Notes under the pieces: generated by a model
What the model saw: the letters and a program-made list of their open reading frames with translations, nothing else
The model's database searches: none
Told to the model about the DNA's origin: nothing
Origin: Christiangramia sp.
GTDB lineage: Bacteria > Bacteroidota > Bacteroidia > Flavobacteriales > Flavobacteriaceae
DNA: 5,086 nucleotides
NCBI GenBank assembly: GCA_024635735.1
Contig: JAGXII010000126.1
Span: forward strand, 1-5,086
Direction of reading: 5' to 3'
Made by a program: the position numbers and the translations under genes
Part shown: positions 1-4,778 of the stretch, piece by piece
Layout: each line of letters begins with the position of its first letter
Numbering within the stretch: position 1 is the stretch's first letter

Positions 1-593
1 GAATTTTTTGAGCGGTTCACCACGTTGTCCCCCAATAAAGCACTAATAGGAATAAAGCGTACATCTTTCATCAGTAATTTGGACGAAAATTCCTCGAACT
101 GGGTGACAATCTCGTTAAATCGCTCTTCAGAGAAATCTACCAGGTCCATCTTATTGACACATACAATAAGATGTGGAATATTGAGCAAAGAAGCGATGAA
201 TGAGTGTCGTTTGGTTTGTTCAATCACTCCGTGCCGCGCATCGATTAAAATCAACGCAGCATTAGCGGTAGAAGCGCCGGTAACCATATTCCGGGTATAC
301 TGGATATGCCCGGGTGTATCGGCAATAATGAATTTTCTCTTTGGAGTGGTAAAATAACGGTATGCCACATCAATAGTGATTCCCTGTTCCCTTTCATCTT
401 TTAACCCGTCGGTGAACAAAGCCATGTCTACCCCCTCATGTCCTTTCTTTACACTCGTAGCCGTCACCGATTCCAGTTGGTCCTCAAAAATAGATTTAGA
501 ATCGTATAGCAATCTTCCTATTAATGTACTTTTCTCGTCGTCTACACTTCCGGCAGTGGTAAATCTTAGTAGTTGGTTGTTGTTTATTTCCAT
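1..593 (-). CDS. cysN: Sulfate adenylyltransferase GTPase subunit CysN, N-terminal part (3' end beyond window)
   Basis: This is the regulatory GTPase subunit of ATP sulfurylase. In the known family it couples GTP hydrolysis to formation of APS from sulfate and ATP by CysD in the cytoplasm. The ATG at 593-591 opens a frame that stays open to the window edge (197 codons). Visible translation-factor GTPase motifs are the P-loop region GSVDDEKST (residues 15-23), the switch I stretch EQGITIDVAYRYF (69-81), DTPGH (92-96) and NKMD (147-150). The C-terminal barrel domains lie outside the window. Family members normally read GSVDDGKST; here the Gly before the Lys is Glu20 (GAG, 536-534), so the Walker A motif is non-canonical. 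No Shine-Dalgarno sequence is seen before the ATG. cysD is the natural partner upstream, but an S23 gene and repeat arrays separate the two. Family assignment is firm; whether this copy hydrolyses GTP is open. Confidence 0.96.
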   Translation of the reverse strand, partial: MEINNNQLLRFTTAGSVDDEKSTLIGRLLYDSKSIFEDQLESVTATSVKKGHEGVDMALFTDGLKDEREQGITIDVAYRYFTTPKRKFIIADTPGHIQYTRNMVTGASTANAALILIDARHGVIEQTKRHSFIASLLNIPHLIVCVNKMDLVDFSEERFNEIVTQFEEFSSKLLMKDVRFIPISALLGDNVVNRSKN

Positions 594-603
594 TTTAAAA
601 TGC

Positions 604-659
604 TTTAGGCCATTGGCTTTAAGCTTTAGGCGATAAGCTCTAAGCTGTAAGCTGCAGGC
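604..659 (-). repeat. Array of eight degenerate heptamers, left flank of the S23 gene
   Basis: Read on the minus strand from 659 down, this stretch divides without gaps into eight 7-bp units: GCCTGCA, GCTTACA, GCTTAGA, GCTTATC, GCCTAAA, GCTTAAA, GCCAATG, GCCTAAA. The consensus is GCYTANA. A further weak unit (GCATTTT, 603-597) runs almost to the cysN start codon. The array fills most of the 72-bp gap between the S23 stop and cysN. A matching array in opposite orientation lies on the other side of the S23 gene. Confidence 0.8.
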
Positions 660-1075
660 CTTACTTTAATTTTTTTCTACTGGTACCTTTAATCTTTTGC
701 TTAAATTGAATAGTTTCTTTTTTATTTCATTGACATTGAAAGTAAGGATATCAAAATTTTTATCATCAATAAATGAGAGATCTCGAGCAAGTATGAAAAA
801 ATACTCCAGTTCGTGTGCTGATCCCAAAGCTATCTGAATAAACCTATTAAAATCCCTGTCTGAATCCCTTCCGCATCCTTCACTAAAATTTGAAGGTATG
901 GAATAAGCAGCTCTTTGCATCTGAGATATTAACTGGTACTTTTCTGAGGCTGGAAAAGAGTCTGTGATTCTATAAATATCAAGACAAAGATCGTGACTTA
1001 ATCTCCAAACATCATATTTTTTAAAGTCTCTCATTCTTGAAAGCGTTAGGCTATAGGCTTACAGCTTAAAGCGTA
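634..1075. repeat. Inverted repeat enclosing the S23 gene (arms 634-652 and 1057-1075)
   Basis: The left arm reads TAAGCTCTAAGCTGTAAGC on the plus strand. The reverse complement of the right arm reads TACGCTTTAAGCTGTAAGC, so 17 of 19 positions match, with 12 inner positions (641-652 against 1057-1068) perfect. In the cysD-cysN transcript the arms could pair and place the whole S23 reading frame in the loop. This resembles the base-paired ends of intervening sequences in 23S rRNA, where the same protein family is found. Formation of the stem in RNA is an inference. Confidence 0.7.
666..1034 (-). CDS. Four-helix-bundle protein of the S23 / 23S rRNA intervening-sequence protein (IVP) family
   Basis: The 122-residue product is full length for the S23 (TIGR02436-type) family. 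Family hallmarks are visible: an N-terminal helix with a conserved Trp (W10), then SFPASEKYQLISQMQRAAYS (26-45) leading into SIPSNFSEGCGR (45-56), and IALGSAHELEY (68-78). These proteins are small helical bundles that form pentamers in solved structures. Relatives are encoded inside 23S rRNA intervening sequences, and the related Avd proteins serve diversity-generating retroelements. The cellular role of stand-alone members is unknown. No reverse transcriptase or template repeat is seen here. The ATG at 1034 has no clear ribosome binding site. The gene sits between cysD (52-bp gap) and cysN (72-bp gap), which are normally adjacent, and both gaps carry heptamer arrays. It therefore looks like an insertion of a repeat-flanked unit into the operon, not a sulfur gene. 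Confidence 0.92.
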   Translation of the reverse strand: MRDFKKYDVWRLSHDLCLDIYRITDSFPASEKYQLISQMQRAAYSIPSNFSEGCGRDSDRDFNRFIQIALGSAHELEYFFILARDLSFIDDKNFDILTFNVNEIKKKLFNLSKRLKVPVEKN

Positions 1076-1084
1076 CAGCTAGAT
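1043..1084 (+). repeat. Array of six degenerate heptamers, right flank of the S23 gene
   Basis: Read on the plus strand, six contiguous 7-bp units occur: GCGTTAG, GCTATAG, GCTTACA, GCTTAAA, GCGTACA, GCTAGAT. GCTTACA and GCTTAAA are identical to units of the left array, which reads on the minus strand, so the two arrays are inverted relative to each other. The array occupies nearly all of the 52-bp gap between the cysD stop and the S23 start codon. Confidence 0.75.
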
Positions 1085-1086
1085 TC

Positions 1087-1992
1087 TTAAAAATACCCCT
1101 GCTTCTTCCTGTCTTCCATAGCGGTTTCACTTCGTTTATCATCAGAGCGGTCGCCGCGTTCGGTTTTACGCATAGCTGAGACTTCGAGCACAATTTTTTC
1201 CAGGGTATCAGCTTCCGATTCTATCCCGCCGGTAATGGTGATGTCACCCAGAGTCCTGAAACGTATTTTCTTAGTGAGCACTTCTTCGCCTTCTTCCAGC
1301 TTTAAATATTCTGAATTAGGGATCCAGGAATTACTCCTGAACACCACTTCCCGATCGTGTGCAAAGTACAGGGAAGGAATGCTGATATTCTCCCTTTTTA
1401 TATAGTTCCACACATCCATTTCGGTCCAGTTACTAATTGGAAAAGCCCTGAAATGTTCTCCTTCAAAATGCTTCCCGTTAAGAAGATTCCATAACTCCGG
1501 ACGCTGGTTTTTAGGATCCCATTGACCAAAATCATCCCTATGGGATAAAAAACGTTCCTTTGCGCGGGCCTTTTCTTCATCCCTGCGACCTCCGCCAATA
1601 GCACAATCTACCTTATTCTCCTCAATAGTATCCAGAAGGGTAATGATCTGTAATGAATTTCTTGTCGCACTCTTTCCTCTTTCTTCGGCTACCCTTCCTT
1701 TGTCAATAGACTCCTGAACCGAGCCTACTATAAGTTTTACACTCAGCTTTTCAACCAGGTCATCCCGGAATTGTATGGTTTCAGGAAAATTATGACCGGT
1801 GTCTACGTGCATCAGAGCAAATGGTATTTTAGCGGGGCAAAAAGCCTTTTTGGCCAAATGCGTCACCAGGATTGAATCTTTCCCGCCGGAAAAGAGTATC
1901 ACCGGGTTTTCAAATTGCGCCCAGACTTCCCTTAAAATGTAAATGGCTTCTGATTCCAGCTCATCCAGATAATTCAAATAATATTTACTCAT
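1087..1992 (-). CDS. cysD: Sulfate adenylyltransferase subunit 2 CysD (ATP sulfurylase small subunit)
   Basis: CysD is the catalytic subunit that joins sulfate and ATP into adenosine 5'-phosphosulfate plus pyrophosphate, driven by the GTPase CysN. The 301-residue length matches the family (about 300). The PP-loop SGGKDS lies at residues 35-40, followed by HVDTGHNFPE (62-71) and a GGGRRDEEKARAKER segment near residues 133-147. The C-terminus ends in the KKQGYF tail typical of CysD. All expected nucleotide-binding segments are intact. The start codon lies 4 bp after the cysC stop, and GGAG fills that spacer directly against the ATG, an unusually short spacing that suggests translational coupling. 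The N-terminal sequence LNYLDELESEAI aligns with the usual start of the family, which supports this ATG. Its partner cysN is separated from it by the S23 gene. Confidence 0.98.
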   Translation of the reverse strand: MSKYYLNYLDELESEAIYILREVWAQFENPVILFSGGKDSILVTHLAKKAFCPAKIPFALMHVDTGHNFPETIQFRDDLVEKLSVKLIVGSVQESIDKGRVAEERGKSATRNSLQIITLLDTIEENKVDCAIGGGRRDEEKARAKERFLSHRDDFGQWDPKNQRPELWNLLNGKHFEGEHFRAFPISNWTEMDVWNYIKRENISIPSLYFAHDREVVFRSNSWIPNSEYLKLEEGEEVLTKKIRFRTLGDITITGGIESEADTLEKIVLEVSAMRKTERGDRSDDKRSETAMEDRKKQGYF

Positions 1993-1996
1993 CTCC

Positions 1997-2593
1997 TCAG
2001 GCTTTTATTTCCAGTTTTTTATTCAGGTGCAAAATTATCCTTTTTAATGCTTCCTCCAAACTTTCCTCTTCGGTTTTAATTTCCATGTCAGGATTCACCG
2101 GATTTTCGTAAGGAGCATCTATTCCTGTAAAATTCCTTATTTCTCCGGCCCGGGCTTTTTTATACAGTCCTTTTACATCTCTACGTTCGCATTCTTCCAG
2201 CGAGGTATTTACAAAAACCTCCACAAAATTTTTAGTTCCAATAATATTCTTTACATATTCGCGGTCTTTTTCAAGTGGAGAAATAAAAGAAGCCACTACT
2301 ACAGTTCCCGATTCCACGAATAATTTCGAAACTTCGCCAATTCTTCTCAAGTTTTCTTTACGATCTTCTTCAGTAAAATTTAATCCATGATTAAGACCTC
2401 TCCTTATATTATCTCCATCCAGGGAGAAGGCTCGTACTTCGTTATCGAATAATTTTTTTTCTTCCAAATTTGCTAAAGTTGATTTCCCCGAACCAGATAA
2501 ACCCGTAAACCACACCACAAAGGAATTATGGCCATTCATAACATTTCTTTCTTCTTTACTTATATGAAATTTATGCGGAACTATATTGTTCAT
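1997..2593 (-). CDS. cysC: Adenylylsulfate (APS) kinase CysC
   Basis: CysC phosphorylates APS at the 3' position with ATP to give PAPS, the sulfate donor for sulfotransferases and the substrate of PAPS reductase. The 198-residue product has the normal single-domain length. The P-loop GLSGSGKST lies at 31-39, DGDNIR at 59-64, DRKENLRRIGEV at 77-88, FISP at 103-106 (its Ser accepts phosphate transiently in some homologues) and KGLYKKARAGE at 141-151. The first residues (NIVPHKFHISKEERN) match the usual N-terminal stretch of stand-alone APS kinases, which supports the ATG at 2593. The Walker A motif is intact, unlike that of CysN downstream. The gene follows DUF2061 after an octamer-repeat gap and leads into cysD after 4 bp. 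No sign of fusion or truncation is seen. Confidence 0.97.
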   Translation of the reverse strand: MNNIVPHKFHISKEERNVMNGHNSFVVWFTGLSGSGKSTLANLEEKKLFDNEVRAFSLDGDNIRRGLNHGLNFTEEDRKENLRRIGEVSKLFVESGTVVVASFISPLEKDREYVKNIIGTKNFVEVFVNTSLEECERRDVKGLYKKARAGEIRNFTGIDAPYENPVNPDMEIKTEEESLEEALKRIILHLNKKLEIKA

Positions 2594-2626
2594 TCTTATT
2601 ATTTTTAGTCATTTATCTTAACACTT

Positions 2627-2658
2627 CATTACAGCGTCACTCCATCACAACATCACTA
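2627..2658 (-). repeat. Tandem degenerate octamers between the DUF2061 gene and cysC
   Basis: On the minus strand from 2658 down, four 8-bp units follow one another: TAGTGATG, TTGTGATG, GAGTGACG, CTGTAATG, with a weaker fifth, AAGTGTTA (2626-2619). The consensus is nwGTGATG. The first unit contains the TAG stop codon of the DUF2061 gene, so the array starts exactly at the gene end and fills most of the 62-bp gap before cysC. Its period and sequence differ from the heptamer arrays around the S23 gene. Its function is unknown. Confidence 0.65.
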
Positions 2659-3087
2659 CTTCCCTTCTTCACTTCGCCTTTTATTAAGTCCGAAATCATA
2701 CCTGTACCATGCCCTTTCGTGAAAATAATACAACACCATTTTCGTTACTACTTCGGCCATACCCACCTTCAGACCTATCATTGGATTACCTGAAATAAGC
2801 CAGGCCAGGATCATAGTATCTATAGTCCCTACTATTCTCCAGGTAAGGGTTTTGGAAATATGTCTTTTCCTGCTATCGCCATATTCGGTCACTCCTGCTT
2901 TTATATTGAACCAAACACGCTCATGAAGATAGTACAGTAACATTTTAGTAATAACTTCAGCAAATCCAATCTTTAAGCCTGTATAAGGATTACCAGATAT
3001 TAACCAGGACAATAAAATAGTATCTATAGTACCAATTATTCTCCAGGTAATGGTCTTGGCAATATGTCTTTTATAGATTTTAGCCAA
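2656..3087 (-). CDS. Duplicated DUF2061 membrane protein
   Basis: The 143-residue product contains two copies of a DUF2061-type domain, at residues 6-59 and 74-127, identical at 40 of 54 positions. Each copy begins KRHIxKTxTWRI, has a hydrophobic stretch ending in SGNP, then a second one with AEVxTKMxLYY, and ends in HERxW. Two short membrane segments per copy, four in all, are predicted by eye. The start is TTG at 3087-3085: an in-frame stop (TAA, 3093-3091) lies two codons upstream and no ATG is available before the first domain. No Shine-Dalgarno sequence is seen, so expression may be weak or depend on the upstream gene. DUF2061 proteins have no established function that I know of. Placement before cysC suggests a membrane role linked to sulfate or PAPS, but that is inference from context only. 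Confidence 0.88.
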   Translation of the reverse strand: MAKIYKRHIAKTITWRIIGTIDTILLSWLISGNPYTGLKIGFAEVITKMLLYYLHERVWFNIKAGVTEYGDSRKRHISKTLTWRIVGTIDTMILAWLISGNPMIGLKVGMAEVVTKMVLYYFHERAWYRYDFGLNKRRSEEGK

Positions 3088-3165
3088 GGTTTAAGACCAA
3101 ATAACTATTCAAAATACTCTTTCTCCTGCATTTCATCCTTTCACTATTCAAATTAGTGAATTGAA
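3088..3165. other. Intergenic gap with a small inverted repeat (3140-3160)
   Basis: The 78-bp gap between the acyltransferase stop and the DUF2061 start is AT-rich. It holds a perfect 7-bp inverted repeat, TTCACTA at 3140-3146 and TAGTGAA at 3154-3160, around a 7-base loop. The stem is weak and no T-run follows it on the minus strand, so it is a poor candidate for a rho-independent terminator. It could be a binding site or mRNA processing site. No recognisable flavobacterial promoter is seen. Confidence 0.4.
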
Positions 3166-3831
3166 CTAAATTTTCCATTTTTTATTATGACGGACAATTC
3201 TACATGGATTTCCATAGGCAATCACTCCTGATGGAATATTTTTAGTCACTACACTACCTGCACCTATAAATGTATTATCTCCAATAGAAATCCCATCCAA
3301 TATGGTAACGCCTGATCCCAGTATTACTCCTTTTCCTATAGTAACGTTACCTGATATGGTCACTCCAGGATTAATATCAACAAAATCTTTAATAGAGCAA
3401 TGATGTCCCACCAAAGCCCCTCTCTTTATAGTTACTCCAAATCCGATTGTGGTTTGACTACTTATTACAACCTTTTGTTCCAGAAAACCGCCCATGGCTA
3501 TAGAAGATGATCTTGCTACATAAGCCGATTTGTGTATGATATTGGTAAAAAGCGATTTTTTTATATTACAATTTTCTATGAAATATTTGGATATTTTGTA
3601 TTTATTTTTAGGGCCCGAGGTACCAAAAACCACCGGGATAGTAGGGTCTGGGGATTTCCCAACACCATATATAGTATAGGGAAATTCCATGACTGCCATT
3701 TTAGGTTTTTCTTTCACCTCTATGTTTAAAAAAATATCGATATGTTCTGCAAGTTGGTTATCCCTGAGTATGTCAAATATAACGCAAACTCCATCCGTAG
3801 AGAGACCCAGAAGCTGAATTTTTTTAACCAT
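3166..3831 (-). CDS. NeuD/PglD-like sugar O/N-acyltransferase (left-handed beta-helix)
   Basis: This 221-residue protein belongs by sequence to the hexapeptide-repeat acyltransferases resembling NeuD and PglD, which use acyl-CoA (usually acetyl-CoA) to acylate sugars or sugar nucleotides for surface glycans. The N-terminal part (1-95) is a Rossmann-like segment whose usual GASGHG-type glycine motif is replaced by LGLSTDGV (8-15). From about residue 98 there are many hexapeptide turns, including VTISGNVTIGKGVILGSG (157-174) and ISIGDNTFIGAGSVV (181-195), ending in the YGNPCRIVR tail (206-214). His143 in VGHHCSIKDF aligns with the His of PglD known as the catalytic base. The ATG lies inside the end of the BKACE gene (8-bp overlap), which indicates an operon and coupled translation. 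The substrate cannot be read from the sequence; the altered N-terminal motif hints at an unusual acceptor. Confidence 0.85.
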   Translation of the reverse strand: MVKKIQLLGLSTDGVCVIFDILRDNQLAEHIDIFLNIEVKEKPKMAVMEFPYTIYGVGKSPDPTIPVVFGTSGPKNKYKISKYFIENCNIKKSLFTNIIHKSAYVARSSSIAMGGFLEQKVVISSQTTIGFGVTIKRGALVGHHCSIKDFVDINPGVTISGNVTIGKGVILGSGVTILDGISIGDNTFIGAGSVVTKNIPSGVIAYGNPCRIVRHNKKWKI

Positions 3832-4657
3832 TCCCCTTTCTATTATAAAAACCTAAGGCTCCAAATTCCCTGGAACTCTTAAATTCCTTCTGATTAATTT
3901 TAATTAATTCATGAATTCTATTTATTAAAGCAATGTTTGAAGCATGTAGGGCTTTTTCCTGATCCCACCATATATTATCTTCAATACCTACCCGTACATT
4001 CAGGCCCATAGCGATCGCAGTGGAATTTACCGTTAACTGATTTTTTCCCAATCCTGCTAAAGCTACAAAATGATCCTGGGGTATTTCATTTAAGGCTGTT
4101 CCTATTTGTGGTAAGGATGCCTGAAAACCAGCAATATTACCGAATATGAGATTCCAGTAAAAAGGGCCTTCGATATAGCCCTTCCTGATTAAGTACTTTC
4201 CATAATTAATCATACCCAGGTCAAAACACTCTAATTCCGGAACTACACCATAATCGTTCATTTTCTGAACCAATTTAATAATCATTTCTGGTTCATTAAT
4301 TGACGCCTGTCGAAGGAAATTCAATGAGGAAAGGGTTAAAGAACACATGTCTGGTTTCAATTCGATGACCGCAGAACGTTTTTCAAATTCAGAAAAAATT
4401 CTTCCAGATGTACTCCCGCAAATAATTAAATCAGGGCAGTATTTTCTCATTCCAGTAAAGATCTTTTCATAAATTTCAGGCTTCCATGTAGGTTTTCCAT
4501 CTTCTTCTCTTGCATGAATATGAGCAATAGTAATTCCTGCTTCGTAGGCTTCATGAACTTGTTCAATAATTTCATCTGGAGTAACAGGCACATGAGGTGT
4601 CTTGTCTTTAGTTGGAATCATTCCAGTAGGACAAAAATTGATTACAATTTTGTTCAT
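3824..4657 (-). CDS. BKACE-family (DUF849) beta-keto acid cleavage enzyme
   Basis: The 277-residue product belongs to the family of 3-keto-5-aminohexanoate cleavage enzyme (Kce). These zinc enzymes condense a beta-keto acid with acetyl-CoA to give acetoacetate and a new CoA ester. Motifs seen are the zinc ligands HIHAR (His46, His48), Ser82 in GSTSGR (81-86), Glu143 in PELECFD (140-146), and Arg222 with Glu226-Asp227 in VRVGIEDN (221-228). From memory these correspond to Kce residues His46, His48, Ser82, Glu143, Arg226, Glu230 and Asp231, so the chemistry should be intact. Kce Glu14, which binds the amino group of the substrate, is Ile14 here in CPTGMIPTK (9-17). The substrate is therefore probably not 3-keto-5-aminohexanoate, and the lysine-fermentation name given by automated annotation would mislead. 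The gene overlaps an acyltransferase gene downstream and follows cysQ, not lysine-degradation genes. Confidence 0.92.
   Translation of the reverse strand: MNKIVINFCPTGMIPTKDKTPHVPVTPDEIIEQVHEAYEAGITIAHIHAREEDGKPTWKPEIYEKIFTGMRKYCPDLIICGSTSGRIFSEFEKRSAVIELKPDMCSLTLSSLNFLRQASINEPEMIIKLVQKMNDYGVVPELECFDLGMINYGKYLIRKGYIEGPFYWNLIFGNIAGFQASLPQIGTALNEIPQDHFVALAGLGKNQLTVNSTAIAMGLNVRVGIEDNIWWDQEKALHASNIALINRIHELIKINQKEFKSSREFGALGFYNRKGNG
3832..3839 (-). promoter_or_regulatory. Ribosome binding site of the acyltransferase gene
   Basis: AAAGGGGA stands directly before the ATG at 3831, inside the last codons of the BKACE gene. The purine run is a good Shine-Dalgarno match, but the spacing is only about one base. 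Reinitiation by ribosomes finishing BKACE is therefore likely to help. Confidence 0.45.
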
Positions 4658-4778
4658 AAATATCGTGTTTCCTTTATTAATAGACCAAAGATTTCGCTAT
4701 AAGTCATATAACTAGTGAGTCTTTTCTTTATATAGTTTAAGTGAAATATCTGACGAATTACCTTAATTAAAATTTATC
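4658..4778. other. AT-rich intergenic gap between cysQ and the BKACE gene
   Basis: This 121-bp gap is the longest in the window and the most likely place for a promoter driving the BKACE/acyltransferase pair. I found no good match to the Bacteroidota promoter (TTTG near -33 with TAnnTTTG near -7) on the minus strand. A 5-bp AT-only hairpin (4756-4768) is too weak to call a terminator for cysQ. Nothing else is recognisable. Confidence 0.4.
4670..4675 (-). promoter_or_regulatory. Probable ribosome binding site of the BKACE gene
   Basis: AAAGGA lies 12 bases before the ATG at 4657, slightly further than the usual optimum. It supports this ATG as the start; the protein also begins as expected for the family (INFCPTGM). 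Confidence 0.4.

Noticed and set aside
25..636. Two plus-strand open frames (25-357 and 376-636)
   Set aside because: They lie antisense to cysN, whose minus-strand frame shows a full run of GTPase motifs; the plus-strand products have no recognisable features.
666..1034. S23 protein as the Avd component of a diversity-generating retroelement
   Set aside because: No reverse transcriptase, template repeat or variable repeat is present in the window; the protein fits the general S23/IVP family.
604..1084. Heptamer arrays as a CRISPR array
   Set aside because: Units are 7 bp, contiguous and without spacers, and no cas gene is present.
1398..1604. Minus-strand 68-residue frame within cysD
   Set aside because: It is an alternative frame inside a well-conserved gene, with no family features.
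1872..2111. Plus-strand frame across the cysC/cysD junction
   Set aside because: Antisense shadow of two conserved genes; no ribosome binding site and no recognisable domain.
3140..3160. Rho-independent terminator after the acyltransferase gene
   Set aside because: The 7-bp stem is AT-rich and not followed by a T-run on the minus strand, so only an inverted repeat is reported.
3532..3729. Plus-strand frame within the acyltransferase gene
   Set aside because: Antisense to a protein with clear hexapeptide-fold sequence; low-complexity hydrophobic product only.
4514..4702. Plus-strand frame over the start of the BKACE gene
   Set aside because: Antisense to the zinc-binding region of BKACE; no independent support.
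4756..4768. Hairpin AATTA-CCT-TAATT as the cysQ terminator
   Set aside because: Only five A/T pairs with a 3-base loop and no G/C pair; too weak to be meaningful.
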